Below, piece after piece: positions 32,313 through 44,908 of a stretch of DNA of 64,000 nt; within the stretch, counting starts at the first letter, position 1; the number at the start of each line of letters is the position of its first letter. Under the pieces are notes generated by a model, which was not told the DNA's origin, did no database searches, and saw only the letters and a list, made by a program, of their open reading frames with translations. This DNA comes from Erodium maritimum (taxonomy: Eukaryota > Streptophyta > Magnoliopsida > Geraniales > Geraniaceae), in contig OY997594.1 in the NCBI GenBank assembly GCA_963921825.1, positions 30,982,956-31,046,955 of the forward strand. Reading direction: 5' to 3'. A program made the translations under genes and the position numbers.

Positions 32313-33620
32313 TATGTATCTACGATACAAGATAATGTTGCGTAGTATTTAACTATTCATACGCGCTCTCCCAAACCCTATCTAAGGTTCACCCACAACC
32401 CTTCTAGGGTTTCGATTTTGACCTTATAGGGGTGAGCTTCGTCGTCGCCGGCGTCTCCTAACAGCGTCCCCGACCTTCCACTCCGGCTTCATCATGCAAC
32501 CTGACCGCTCATTGATCCCATACCCCCTCGTGCGATCGCCCGGCCCGCATCATCGCCGACATGCATCCAACCGGAACGTGCATGCGCAGTCGCAGCACCT
32601 CATACCGTACCACTCTATTCTGGACCACCGCCCCCCCTCCGACCACCTGAGAGGCCCGCCCTCGTACCCTTGTCCGGTGCCAACATTGCACATGCTCGAA
32701 CCATATCGGAGGCGCGATCAGCCGCCCTATCCACTGATCCCGCTCAATAGTGACAGGGCCGACCGGTATACCCAGCCGGAAATGCTCGGACACCGGCAGG
32801 ATGGATGGGCATTTGATCCTGGGCTCTCAGGGTCATCGTCATCCTTGTTCCAGATCCCCCTCGGACAATGGAACCCCATTAGGGCTTCCATACCAACATC
32901 GTTGATGGTCAAGCGACGAGCTCCGAGGCCTCCGAGGTCAAAGACGATGACTATAATCACTCCGGTGGCAGACACCACAATACCGGCAAAGATCGATTCG
33001 GTTAAGGATGGGGAAGCAGTTCCGCGACCATGGGGCCATTGCTTCGCCAACCGACAGGTCCCAGGGCTCTAAACCATCGTTATACCCAAGAGCTCCTGCT
33101 GGTGAACCTCAAAGGGTTGTTAAAGTACAATCCGGCGATCGGTCCCCGGCCCTAGAAAGCCAGATTGGGAATGAAGGGATCTAGCTCGGACAAGCAGGTT
33201 TCATCCTCCCCATCCCAGATTGGGGTTGATGAATATTATGTCGTCCATTTTGGCCGGGAAGCCAGGGGACCCACTGGAACCAGCGGAGTATACATTCTAG
33301 CCAAGCGGGACAGGGATACCCGAAGAAGCCACTCGTCTACAGGAGAGTCACAAGGAGCTCGGGCTGGAGCATGATTAGGAGATGCAGAAGGAGGGGCATG
33401 GCCCTCCGCGGGGCAGATGAGAAGACCCGACAAGGGTGGAAAGGTCACTGTGCGACCTATATCCACAGACCCGGGACTACTAATGCCGAGGAGTCTAAGG
33501 AAATCCGCAATCAAGGCATTACGTCCAGTTTCTATTATGTCTGTTCTGTTTTTCTCACTAGGTTGAATAAGCCTTTGGTTAGTTTGGTTTAGGTGTTTGA
33601 GTTTTATTATTTTTGAAATG
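32313..33620 (+). pseudogene. Unclassified plus-strand retroelement-like remnant
   Basis: A leader-like region (two GGGTTT/CCCTA-rich stretches at 32370-32420) precedes a 192-aa Pro/His/Arg-rich frame (32494-33072), then broken frames to 33592 ending in T-rich sequence. Composition is like the ORF1-only units but on the other strand, and neither DUF4283 nor a zinc knuckle is visible. Low certainty. Confidence 0.3.
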
Positions 33621-34340
33621 TCGTTAAGGGGAACTCTTGAGTTCGGATCTGCGATCGAAAGCAGACTATTTTTATGGATTCATGAGCGTCGAGTGGACTA
33701 CGATCGGCCTGAACAAATATCTGGAATCCTAAGCAGTTATGCCCTAAACTATAAAGTTGCTATTTTACAATAATACAATACCTCTATATTCGTTTAAAAA
33801 AATATGCATCTACGATACAAATCATATTCGTCTTACAAAACCATAGCGTTGGTACACATGCTTTGTTGCAAAGGTCGTGGACTATAATCTAGAAACACAT
33901 AGTATTTTTTTTGCCCTTATTCGATTATAATAATACTGATTGAATTTTAATAACGAAATGATCAACATTTCAGAAGAAGAAAAAAAGTACTTTAGGTATA
34001 TTATAAGGTGTGATAATCCTCGTAACGAAAGGATAGTTGTAGAGCAATAAAGTGTTAGTATTATGAAAAAAGGGACCAACATCAACATTAATTGAAATAG
34101 CTCCTCACTGATGATATGCTTATCATTATAACTGAAATTGCATATCAAATAGTCCCTGCTTAATTAATTTGGTACTTATTACACATCTACTTGTGTTAGC
34201 AATGACATTTCTTTAGCATTTGCCATTCGAGTCAACATCACACGTAGATACCTGTTTTTATCGAGTTTTTTTATTACCATTTGCCATTCGCGTCAACATC
34301 ACATGTAGATACCTGTCTTTAGCGAGTTTTTATTTTTTTT
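33621..34340. other. AT-rich spacer with a 60-bp tandem duplication
   Basis: Two copies of a ~60-bp segment (about 34216-34275 and 34278-34335) contain CATTTGCCATTCG and CAACATCAC.. GTAGATACCTG. No gene is seen. Confidence 0.6.
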
Positions 34341-36290
34341 GAACGAAAGATGCAGATTTCATTAATTAATTTAAATTGGGTTAATAACAAGACAATACAT
34401 TAGAGACTCTCTGATCACAAAAAAATAGACATAGAGTATGTAAGGATACGTATAGTTCTTTTCAGAATAGAACCGTCTTTGAAGGTATTGAGTTGATGTC
34501 CCATGGACAAGGGCAGAAGGCGAATAGAAGGAACGAGATACCGGAGATTCTGAAGGATCCCGACGGTAATGATGAATGCGGAAGGCAACACCTCATGCAG
34601 GGACCCCTCCCAAGGCTAATCTCGGGCGTCTACCATCCCTCCTCGCGAGACCGTTTACTAGCCCTCGCCTGGTTTTCTAGCGATGCTTCACCCCGCGGGC
34701 GCTTGACGTGTCCCGAGGCCGTTGGAGGAGACCCATCCCCAGCACAAGGAGTCCTCCATTTAGATCAGGACCCAAAACGGTGACCTGCAGCGTGGACGAC
34801 GCCGGGGTTAGAAAGAACAACTTATCCCTAGTGTAGCGGGCCAAGGATTTAAAGACCTGAGGTTGACCTCGTCGAGACCGAGGTTGGGTCCCAATCCTCG
34901 CCTGGTTGTCCGGTGATGCTTCAGGCCGTGGGTGTGTGTCATACCCTGAAGCCACGAGATCAGTATCCTCTATGGCGAGCTGCCGCACGGATGACGACGG
35001 GGTCGGTAGGATAAACTTATCCCTGGCATAGCGGGAAAAAGATGTAAGGGCTTGATGCCATCATCGTCGAGTCCTAGGCTGCTTACCCGCCCCCGCCTAT
35101 CGAAACACCAACCCAAGGGGTCCCCCGACGAGAACAGTATCCGCTTCGACGACCTACAGCGCGCGCGACGGTGGGAACAACTTATTTCTAGCATAGTGGG
35201 CCAAGGATGTAAGGGCCTTGGGCCGATCCCGTCGAAGTTTAGTCGCATGTGGACGTGGGTCCCCTACTTCCAGGTCCTCGCATACTGTCCCGTCCCCAGG
35301 CCTCGAAATCGGTTGCGGGTTCGGTAGCAATGCGGAAGGAGGGGGCTGAGGCCGGACTCCCCCCAATCGAGGGGGTGTGAGAGTCCGGTGGGCCGCTCTC
35401 ACGTCTGATGTGCCTGGTGGAACCAAAGCAGACTCAACATGTGGAACCAAAGAAACCCTAGTCAGGATCGGGGTAAGAACCCTAGGCAGGGACGAGGTGT
35501 CACCGAGGATTAGTGGGGCCCTGGGTAGATTTGTGGTAACACCAAAAGGCGGTGAAACCCTAGAATCCTTTCCGCCCACGAACAAAGCCAGAGCAAGGTC
35601 AGAGTTTGGGGGAGGTAAGGCCAAAGGGGCATTACTTGGGGAGGAAGGTAACCTAGGACGATTCAGAGGCCTCCCCCGCTGTGAAGTAGCATTCGGTGTT
35701 GGAGAAGACGGCTTGAGAGAGGATACTCCCTCTAGGGTTGGTCCCATAGACGGTGGGGGGGGGGGGTGTCGCAGAGGGTGGCTTAGCAGCCGGAGTAGGA
35801 TGCCGAAAGGAGTGGAGTGAAAGGAGAGATCCCCCGTCAAGGAAAGCATTTTCCATCGCTCGCGTCGTTACTACAACGGGTGCAGCGGCGGAGGGACAGG
35901 GAGGGGCCACCATAAGCGAGAGGACCTACCGACCAGTCGAGGCAGAGTGGCTGGATAGAGCCATGGGAGAAGGACCAAGAGACCTAGCGATCGAAGCAGG
36001 AGTCATCAAGGCAACCAGAGAATCGGAGGAGGGGAGAGGCACAGAGGGTTGGGGAAAAGCCACCCACTCCTACCCGTAGTTAAACCCCGCACCAGGCGTG
36101 GTCTGCGAGGTCAAATGGATGGGGTACGCAAATACCGGAATGGCGAACCCGACAGGGCCAGGCGGCGCCGCAGCGACGGCAGTTTGGAGCTCCATAGTGG
36201 CGGCATGTTAGGGCTAGGGTTATTCTCTCAAGGTCGAGAGAGGAGAGGAAAATTTGTGTTTTTTTTAATCGGGTTTTTATATATCATCAT
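34341..36290 (-). mobile_element. ORF1-only LINE-like unit, copy 2
   Basis: The low-coordinate edge is a T run plus GAACGAAAGATGCAGATTTC, the reverse complement of a LINE 3' end with a short poly(A) tail. A weaker second hairpin (ACCGTC/GAAGGT, 34472-34486) follows. The high-coordinate end has an ATG at 36195 that opens a peptide with GFAIPVFAY and LTSQTTPGAGFNYG, related to copies 1 and 6, then stops. Minus-strand frames between (35849-35154, 35913-35653, 35248-34970) are Pro/Ser-rich and broken. No RT or endonuclease is encoded. Confidence 0.6.
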
Positions 36291-36837
36291 CACTAATTAC
36301 ATTCAAAATATTGTTTTTTTAGAATAATAAATAGTTGTAATAATAAAAAATTATATTCATTACAACGATCATAGCTCGTAACGGGATAATGATTCAAAAA
36401 CCTTTAGACAAAAGAACCGGTCCGGAAAAAAACGGTTGTGGTAACCAATAAACATAACTAAAGCAGGAAATGAATCAAAAACTAGAATAGAAATAAAACC
36501 CAAAAGTTCCAAACTACCAACAACCACTCTAAGTAGTTCCTAAACGCTGTTTGGTCCCTACTTTCTAAGGACTCATTTCATAATGTGAGTAACCGAGCTT
36601 GAACTTGACAATTTGTATGGGAGGTACGGCTTGAACCAGGGACCCCTCCGCGAGTAGGTCCCTAGAGCCCAAGATACCTAACATCCTTCGTGGCGAGGTT
36701 TCTTTCCAACCCTCGTTTGATCCTCCTGTGGCTCCCCCACTGTATCCCTCTTCTGACCCCGTGGGCCTTGCAGCTTCCTAGATAGGACAGACCCAGGGAG
36801 GCCTATCTCTAAAGACTGACCGGGGCCTCGAGCGGAC

Positions 36838-37176
36838 CTAAAACCCGAGAACCGGGTTAGGTACCGTATCCGTGGTTACCAGGGGTTCTTTTCCTCGAGA
36901 CGACCCAGTCTTAGTTAGCGTGTCCGAGGCCAATGTTGCAAACCCCAGCGGTGTTAGAAGCGCTTCGTTTCCCCAATCCTTGGCGTACGGCTTGTCCACC
37001 TTGGTGGACTTGAACTCCAGGATCGACTCATCAAAGCAGGGCGTCTGTGGCACCTCCTAGTCACAATCCCGGACCATGTGACCGAATCTCTCGTAGTTGA
37101 AGCAGAATTTCGGGAGGCGTTCATAAGTCAAGGTGACTCTCCCCAGGTCCGGGAACTCTCGAAAGAGCATGATCAT
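36838..37176 (-). pseudogene. ORF1 of unit 3, zinc-knuckle part
   Basis: Continuation of the ORF1 interrupted by LTR B. Minus-strand translation of 37176-37056 gives GRVTLTYERLPKFCFNYERF then GHMVRDCD and a stop. This is the CCHC_4-type knuckle position (C-x2-C-x4-H-x4-C), but the second Cys is Tyr, so the finger is damaged. Downstream (37053-36838) a frame reads on through DTVPNPVLGF-type sequence in reverse order of preservation, matching the DPIPN-type peptide of other copies. Confidence 0.65.
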
Positions 37177-39074
37177 TGTGAAGACCGCTCAGGTTAAAAA
37201 GTTTTAATTTATTTAAGTTTATTCGATTGGAGCATCGAGGTTGAGTTTTGGGTCGGTTTTTGGTGACGACGAGTTTAAATTTTGATTTAAAATTTAATTT
37301 GTTAAAAAAAGGGGGAAAAGGCTGGACCGGGCGGGCCAGACCCGGCCCAAGCTGCAGACCCGGCCAGGCAGGACCCAACCCGGCCACTCTTCCTCAGCGT
37401 TGGGCTGTAAGGCCCATTCCTGATCTGAGGCCCAAGAAAGGGCTGAGCCCGTGTTATTTAAGGGGCAAGAGTTAGGGTTTCAAACCCTAACTCATTTTCT
37501 GCCTCACGCAGACCCGCCTCCCCCCAATCTCTCTCTCCCGTCTCCCTCTTCCCTCTCCGTCTGCAAGCACCTCGCCGCCGTCCGTCCCTCTGCTCCACCG
37601 CCACCGTATCCTCACCCCGAGCCTCCAGCTTCCTCGTCCCCTCGCCGGCACGGTCTTCCCCTCCCTCTCAGGCCGGAGCCGTGTCTCGCCTCCCCTTCGC
37701 CCCTTCTTCCCCGTTCAACCGCCGCCGCTCCGACCTCTCTCTCGTCCCCTCCGTTCAAGTCCAAATCTGCGCCGTCCAGATCTACGTCGAGGTGTGTTCG
37801 CCGTGTTCCGCCGCGCTACGACCGCAACCCAGCCCCTTCCTCCACCGTCGTCTTTCCCCACGGTGAGAATCCGACCGTAGAGCTTCGGTCGGCAACGGCG
37901 TCGCCGGTAGCTGGTCGGGGTTCAAACCGATCTTTCTCCCTTCCCTTCTTGGTTTGTCTCGTTTTTGTTGTTTTGTTCCCAAGCGGATTCAAATCTGGAC
38001 ATCTAGATCTGGGCATCGTGGAACCAGATTTCACTTAAATCTGGTCTGTCTCAAAGCAAAAGAAAAGGAAAATTGAAAAGAAAAGTTTTTAAATAAATTG
38101 AGTTTAATGGAAAAAGGGTTTAAAATGAGTTTTAAAATAAAATCAGATTTGAAATTAAAAGGAAAGTAAAACAAAGCAAAACGGGTTTGATTTGAATAAG
38201 GTTTTGAATTATAAGAAATTGAAAATCAGATTGATTTACAACGGGTTTTGAGCAGTTGAACGAATCTGGAGCGTGGGACGTTGAAACTGGACGTTAAACG
38301 GACTTAGAACGGGACAAAAGTGGAACAGTGAATCGGGTACCTCGGGAATCGTGCCACGAAACCCGTACCTCGAGTACTTGAACCTGATTTGTCGTGTAAT
38401 CCTGCTTTTAGCCCGTTCGAGTCTAAAAGACAACTTTTAAACTTAAATCGAAACCGTCGTAACCTTTTAAATTAGATTGTGAAACCGGTTTTAATTGTAG
38501 CTTTCTGTGTAAAGTAGAGTCTGGCTTCGATCGAAGAGAAGACCGGAGGTAGCGAGCCAGGACGTCAGCAGCTAGGAGACGTAGCTGTCGGTTCATCGTG
38601 AGGTAGGGAAAGTAGCGGATACCGGTTTAATTGCGGAAAGTTACTAGTATGCATGCTAGGATTAATAAAACTGGAAAGAACGTTTATATCAGATAATAAC
38701 CGGACGAGTCGTAGTAACATGTAGGACGTGATTCACCAGTTAACTGCTTTATCTGTTTTCAATATTTGGGAAATTGCCGTGCTAGTAGATCGGCCATGTC
38801 GAGCCGTAGGTTGTGTGTTGTTTTGAATTGTTTGTTGTCGTTTGAGATGCCTGCTGTGTGACTTAGGGTCGGTAGGTTTAATAGACAAGATTTAGTATAT
38901 TCGTTGAGCATGTTGTTGCTATGTATGGGCGAGTGTGCTGTGCTTGTGTTGATGTGAACCCTTGGATGTGATATGGTCGGGTGAGTGATAAACCGACGTG
39001 GCGTGTTGTGGTACGATTACTGGGCTTGGTAAGCCGTGTTGTTGTGTATTATTATCTTGTTGTGTGTTCCGAGG

Positions 39075-39420
39075 AGTTGCTTCCGGTATGGTACCTACGA
39101 TCGAGGGGGTACGCCGTTGTAGGGTAGTACCTAGGCCGACGGTGTGGTCCCATGTATGCGCGGTCCCCCGTGTAGTGGTTAAGGTACGATGGCTTACATC
39201 GAGGGGGTATTCCGGTGTAGGACATCTAGGCCGACGGTTACGTGTTCCGTGCTTTGCCCGAAGGAGTTCCAGGAAAGTTGTATTACCTGTCCTTTGCCCG
39301 AAGGAGTTCCGGGAAAGAGGTCTAGGCCGATGGAGATTCTGGTATGACTATTTGAGATTGTGCCCCGGTTGTTTGACGGGAAGATATCTAGACCGATGAT
39401 GTTCCGGTACGACATGATGG
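39075..39420 (+). repeat. Degenerate repeat block in LTR B
   Basis: Repeats of ATCGAGGGGGTA, AGGCCGACGGT and TTTGCCCGAAGGAGTTCC, each two or more times. It occupies the position of the minisatellites in the other LTRs. Confidence 0.65.
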
Positions 39421-39698
39421 TGTCAGGCTGTGGACAGTCGACCGAGTAGGGGACTGCGGTACAGGACGCGTTTGAGCTTTTACAGTTTACTTTATGTTCG
39501 TTGATTATGTTAATTGGTGTGCTGGTTGTTGTTTGTGCTATTTGGGTGATTGTGGTTGTAAGTGTGGTTTGGTCTTGAGTTGAGGATTGGGGTTACGAGT
39601 TCCGTTGGAAATTAGTTGTGTGCTATACTAGTATGCCCTAATTGGACGGTTACCCGTGGTGGTGAGAGCTTGCTTATAACCTTAACTACTTTTCCTAC

Positions 39699-39712
39699 TG
39701 AGCGAAAGCTCA
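39699..39712 (+). other. GNRA-type hairpin in LTR B
   Basis: TGAGC-GAAA-GCTCA, perfect 5-bp stem with a GAAA loop, 22 nt upstream of TTTTTCAG. Confidence 0.65.
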
Positions 39713-39991
39713 CCCCTTACCTTGTTGTTTTTCAGGTCCTAAGCGGGAAGTGTACTAGCCGGATGCTCGATGCTTGGGACCTTGCGAGGGTCCTAGGCTT
39801 GATAGTCTAGAGACGTACTATTTGTTTTTATTAAACTCTTTTACTGTGGTTTTTACCGAGTTTTCGACTCATGGCATTGTAAAGGTTTTAAAATTATGAT
39901 GTTGAGACTTGGTGGCTTTATTTTTTATTAGAATTATTAGTGTTTTAGTTCACGTCGCGAGTCCGGTCAAAACCGGATTTGGGGCGTGACA

Positions 39992-40687
39992 ATCATGGTA
40001 CGTCGGAGAGGTCGGTGAATGTCCATCCAGAACCGAACTCTAACTGTTCCACCCCAGCATAGACCCAATTGATCACATGGGGAATCCACGTACTCTCCCA
40101 ATCTAGCCCTTATGACTTCCCCAATAGACCTATTCGGATAGGGGCGGGATTCGCCGAGCGTGGACTCATAACTAGAGGTGGTCCACTCGAGGGAGCTACC
40201 GAGCCATTGAATCAGTAATCTCACCGAGCAGCAATGGATGATCGTGAAAGAACCACGACTCATTGCGGTGAACCCAGGACTTAGCATCATGGGATACAAA
40301 GTAGAAAGCGAAGGTGTCTGGCTCTAGGTCCTTAACCACCAGACCCATGCCCGAGCGGCCCCATGCATGCGTGATGATCGCCATCAGAACCTCCTTGCGG
40401 GGCGGGTTGGAGGAGGTCTAACGAACCATCATGTCGAATTGGAGGCGCGCCAGCACTTGAGGGTCCATCAGGGTATAGGGAACCATGACTTCCATCGCTT
40501 CCTCCTCGGTAAGACAACATGTAGAGAAGGTAGTTTGGGGTTCCCTTATCGATGACGGGGGAATATGAGGAGTCGCAACCCTAGCATGGGTAGCCCTAGA
40601 ATGGGCCACCAGCTGATGGAAAATCGGAACCCTAGCAGTCGGATCCTTCACCGAGATGAAGTCCCCAGAAGCCTGGGTTGTCCCCAT
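39992..40687 (-). pseudogene. ORF1 of unit 3, DUF4283 part
   Basis: Minus-strand translation contains the DUF4283 region of plant LINE ORF1 proteins: LVVKDLEPDTFAFYFVSHD, then AKSWVHRNESWFFHDHPLLL, then a GEVIRARLGEYVD-type segment and GTVRVRFWMDIHRP. A stop (TAG) interrupts it just upstream of the PPRKEVL segment, at about 40418-40420. The gene continues on the far side of LTR B at 37176. DUF4283 proteins are nucleic-acid-binding partners of L1-type LINEs. The copy is broken by the LTR and by stops, so no product is expected. Confidence 0.75.
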
Positions 40688-41109
40688 GGAGATCTAGGAA
40701 AGGGCATGGCCGAGAAGTTTCACAAGCCGACCCTTCTTCGCCACGGGTGTGGTTGGTGGGATAAATCTCAGCAAGAAGACCACCAAGACTTAGTCAACCA
40801 GAAAATGAGGGGATTGTAGAGGAAGGAATGGAGGTGACGACGGCGTATCAAAACGAAGGAGGAGGCAAAGGGGTTTTTGGGGACGCTTTTTTCTCTCTCT
40901 CACAGGCCGGGCAAAAGCAGAAGGGAGTTTCGGGCGTGATAAAGGGAATGGGATAGTGCTTATCACCTAAAACTGGAGACTCGTTGCTGACTGGAGTCGG
41001 CGACACGACAAACAAGAACAACAGAACAAAAATGACAAAGATAGAGTTAGGACCGGAGCAAACTCTAAAGGAGACAAACACTTCGATGCAGAATTTGAGA
41101 AATGAATGA

Positions 41110-41440
41110 CTTAACAATTAACCTCACTTGAAATATTGATGAATGGGTGAGGGTTTCCACCAAATATGATATGGTTGAATAATATTTAACTAAATCAAAA
41201 TTTATTGTTTTTTGTCATCACCATCCTGTAAACGTCAAAGAGTAACATTTTGTTAAGGAAAATCTGAACATCTTGTTGATAAAATATTATTATATGTTCT
41301 TGTATTTTAAAATTCAAAATTATGTTGTTTAATATGTCGGACAAATATATTCCTCACAATTAGTTTAAAACGTCAAAATGAATAATATTTAAAAAGGTTT
41401 GAATCATGATTGTTCAAGATAAAACACATTCTAAATCAAC
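41110..41440. other. AT-rich spacer
   Basis: AT-rich, no open frame or repeat that I can support. Confidence 0.5.
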
Positions 41441-43085
41441 ATTTAGTCAGTACATGTTTGTAAGTCCTACCGAGACAAACATAATAACCCTGTAACTACA
41501 GTAATGTTTAGGACATTGCGTTGCGATGTCATAGAGGCGACCTAAAACTGATAACCAAAGATGATGAACTAGAACAGTAATGAAATAAACACCCAAATCT
41601 AATAACGAGAAACTGAAAGACAGTAAAACTAAAAACCGCTGACGATCACTACTCAAGGGGGGGTCTGAATACCGCTGGGTCTCCCGATGGCGACGCTCTG
41701 CTTCGTTGATAAACCCGAACCTGTGATCGGTAGTGGAGAAGGGCTGACATGGCACCCTCAGACACTCCTTCCCGTTCCTGAGGCCTGTCTGGTGACTCAT
41801 GCGTGTCGGCGGGGTTGTTTCCCAGCCCTCGCCCGAACTGTGACTCGTTGGCCACCCCATTCTTCTACTGCTGGTTGCTCCAACACTCGAACTCCACCAT
41901 AGCTCCCAGCGATGGGCGGTGGAACTTCAACAGGACGAGGTCCAAAAATTGCCCGACCTCTACCCCTGAACCCTCCGCCATATGATCCCGGGGTCATAGC
42001 CATCGAGTCCGCCAAGGGCCGGTCCCATACTGGATGCCCTAGGATATGTTTGTGTACAAAACACCCCGTGGGGTCTAACGTACGCAACAGATCGGGTCCC
42101 AGGTTAGGTAACGGATCCATTGATACACAGTCACCCAACCAGCGACCCAACCCGATCATAAGTAAAGGATCCAAGGACAGTGGGGATCGTTCGTCCCCCA
42201 GGCCCATCCACGCCGCGCCACCACCCACACCACCACCGTGTCCGCAACCATCTCATGTTGCCCTAGCCGAGGCCCCCGTAAGCCCTCGCAAGCTAGCGAG
42301 CAGTCCCCGTACCACCGGGGTCTTAGCGGCGGAGAAGATCGACGGTCCCAATCAGGATTGTAATACGCCAAGGGCTCCACCAGAAGAGGCCGATGGCGCC
42401 GCTCCTCGAACAGCCCAGAGCACCGCCCACTACAGTCACTGGTTTACACAAGGCGACCCTCACCGGAGACCGAGAGCCCTCCTTCATGATGAAGGCCCGA
42501 CTGGTTTGATACGTCGTGGTGATCAAAGAGACCCAGCCCATCAGCCTAGTCGGAGCATCGTACCACCAACCCAGAGCCCCCTGATCACCCTAGGTGAGAA
42601 TCCGAGAAGGAGGGCCAACCGGATGCCCGCTCCTTCCGTTCAACAGCATCGGACCCAAAGCAAGGTCATGGGTCGAACCAACCGGAGGGCTTGGCCACGG
42701 AAATCGAGGGAAAACGTTGGTGCTGGACAAAGGAGCCCATGATCGCCCCCTTGCAAAGCCTCAACGTGGTGGAAATGGCGACCTAGCGCCCGATTCATTC
42801 GGCACCACTTCAGCACAGACGGGGAGAGGGAGGGGGAGGAAGAGGGTGATGGGTACAACGATGCACGGCGACGATTCGGCACATGTGGAGAGGGAGAGGG
42901 GGAGGATGAGGACGACGAGATAAGGGTCAAGCTAGGAGGCTTATGGCTCCAATCCCGCGACACAGGCTCCGAAGAGCCATGCATGGGGACCAGGGAGGAC
43001 AGGACAGGGCGAGGTGACGCCGACAGGGTGTCAGTACCGGATGCGACGGGATTAGGGCTTAGCTACATGGCTAGAGAATAGGTCT
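41441..43085 (-). mobile_element. ORF1-only LINE-like unit, copy 4
   Basis: Minus-strand broken frames: 42984-42640 (Ser/Pro-rich), 42228-41797 (contains SMDPLPNLGPD, then RPVEVPPPIAGS) and 41860-41447. The DPLPNLG and VEVPPP peptides match copies 1 and 6. The 276-aa frame on the plus strand (41912-42742) is antisense to this ORF1 and is not called. No RT or knuckle is seen. Ends are approximate. Confidence 0.55.
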
Positions 43086-43089
43086 CGAC

Positions 43090-43541
43090 ATCAGCAAGTA
43101 ATTTTAGTGTGAGAGGTTGTTATAAAACACATTCACTTAATCACTTGTATTACGTTACTTATATGTATTATAATATTTTATTATTTATTAATATGTTTTA
43201 TTACATACTATAGCTCAGTCTTTTGGAACCAGAGGATTCACCAGTGTCACACTCTAAAGTATTGTTCTTTAATCTAGATAGGTTGCCTATCTCGGTCATT
43301 TGAAGGATTGTTCATTGGACTGTTCGTTCTTGTGGGTTTTTTCAGTTTTTCTGTTTTTTGCCTTTGTTTTGTTAGACTGCGTCCCGTCCTTAGTTCCCCA
43401 TTTTTGGAACACCTTTGTGATCGTTGTTTCATGTTGTGATGGTCTTTCCCCCTTTCTCCTTGGAAAATGTGCTCTTTCTAATAAAAAATTTAGCGCTTAT
43501 AATTTTTTATATAATTATTTTTATCCTTTGTTTTTTTTATA
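43090..43541 (+). other. T-rich sequence, possible LINE 3' UTR scrap
   Basis: Plus-strand text with GTTTTTTCTGTTTTTTGCC and TCTAATAAAAAATTT resembles a retroelement 3' UTR. It is too short to classify. Confidence 0.3.
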
Positions 43542-43551
43542 TAGATTAAAG

Positions 43552-44898
43552 GAGGGGAAATCGGCTACAAACCACTATTAACCTAAAAACCGTGAGAACC
43601 AATACTAACCACACACCTAAGATCCAACATTCACCATGATGTCACATCATCATCCCAATTCCACCCAAATTCACGCCACTTTCATCCTTTCTCCCACAAG
43701 CAATGACATAATTGTAATAGCATGGTGCTATGTGGACAAGTGTCCATTTTTTCTTCACTAATTTAATATTTCCCGATTCGTTTGAACTCCGATTAGCTTC
43801 AAACTTGCGCCAATATTTTTATTTTTTCAATTGCTTTAGATCAAGATCAATAATGAATATATTTTGAAGCACGAAAATAAAAAGGTATATCGGGGTGATA
43901 AAAATAATGCTGAGTGTTGATAAATCTTCACTGATAAATGTTTTATATCGGAGGTATCAAACTAGTGCTAAATGTTGATAAAAACATGTACTGAGGTGAT
44001 AAAAAACAAATCATGAGGTGATAAAAATCATGTTCAATTTTGATAATAAGTGTGATAAACTAGAGTTTAGCATCGATAAAAAAACATGTGCTGGGGTGAT
44101 AAAAATACATGTAATTTAATGATAAACATAGTGTTTAGTGTTGATAAAACTAGTGTTCATAAAAACACGTGATGATGTGATAAAAATCATGTTCAGTTTT
44201 GGAAAATGAGGTGATAAAACTAGTGTTCAGTGTTGATAAAACCAGTGTAAAGTGTTGATAAAACCAATGTAAAGTGTTGATAAAAATTACCCAGATATAA
44301 TTTTTTTTTTAAATCAGTCCCGAAATAATTCTTTTTTTCGTGCTTAAAAAAACATGCGATGGGGGTGATAAAACATACGTAATTTAATGATAAAACTAGT
44401 GTTTGATGTTGATAAAACTAGTGTTCATAAAAAGCACATGATGATGTGATAAAATCATGATCAGTTTTGGAAATGAGGTGATAAAACTAGTGCAAAGTGT
44501 TGATAAAACCAGTGTAAAAGTGTTGATAAAATCAGAGCAAAATGTTGATAAAAATTACCCATATTTTTTTTAAATCAACCCCGAAATAATTTTTTTTTGT
44601 GCTTCAAAATATATTCATGAGTGATCTTGATAGAAAGCCTTTGAAAAAAAAACTAATGGCGCAAGTTTGAAGCCAATCGGAGTTCAAACGAAGCGGGAAA
44701 AATTATATTAGTGAATTGGTAAAAAAAAAAGTAATATATGATAGTTTTACTAAAAAGTCATTTCCACTTACTAAAAAGTACTGATTTTTTGCAGTCAACA
44801 ACTCAATTGTATCTCATCCCTTCATTCTTAAAATGGATGACTTAGATTGGTTCTCACCATTTTTAGGTTAACACATGGTTTGTATTAGATTTTTCCTC
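43552..44898. mobile_element. Foldback MULE-like non-autonomous element, copy 2 (1347 bp)
   Basis: Same structure as copy 1 (7669-9000): starts GAGGGGAAATC, ends ATTTTTCCTC, and is flanked by a 10-bp repeat TAGATTAAAG (43542-43551, 44899-44908). Inner arms (CGTTTGAACTCCGATT near 43781-43796, inverse near 44680-44695) and the TGTTGATAAAA core (about 43905-44560) are present. The inner arms and core are well conserved with copy 1 while the flanks are unrelated, so these are independent insertions. Confidence 0.85.
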
Positions 44899-44908
44899 TA
44901 GATTAAAG

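Larger units (their letters stand above)
37177..39991 (+). mobile_element. Solo LTR B (2815 bp)
   Basis: Starts TGTGAAGACCGC, ends GGATTTGGGGCGTGACA, flanked by 5-bp ATCAT (37172-37176, 39992-39996). It has a TATA-like TTATTTAA (37454-37461), C/T-rich leader, donor-like CACG/GTGAGA (GT 37863-37864), a degenerate repeat block (about 39075-39420), hairpin 39699-39712, acceptor-like TTTTTCAG (AG 39734-39735) and a 256-bp tail. Same family as LTR A. It lies in a LINE-like ORF1 and disrupts it. Confidence 0.9.
36300..41000 (-). mobile_element. ORF1-only LINE-like unit, copy 3, split by LTR B
   Basis: Minus-strand ORF1 sequence runs from about 40690 down to 39992, is interrupted by LTR B (37177-39991 with duplicated ATCAT), and resumes at 37176. 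The protein frame joins across the LTR: the part reading RVRFWMDIHRPLRR lies on one side, and the part leading to the zinc-knuckle region on the other. The low-coordinate edge is around 36300-36420, next to copy 2. No RT is present. Confidence 0.7.

Noticed and set aside
41912..42742. 276-aa plus-strand frame, Pro/Arg-rich
   Set aside because: It lies exactly antisense to the minus-strand ORF1 of unit 4 and has no domain; the minus strand shares peptides with sister copies.
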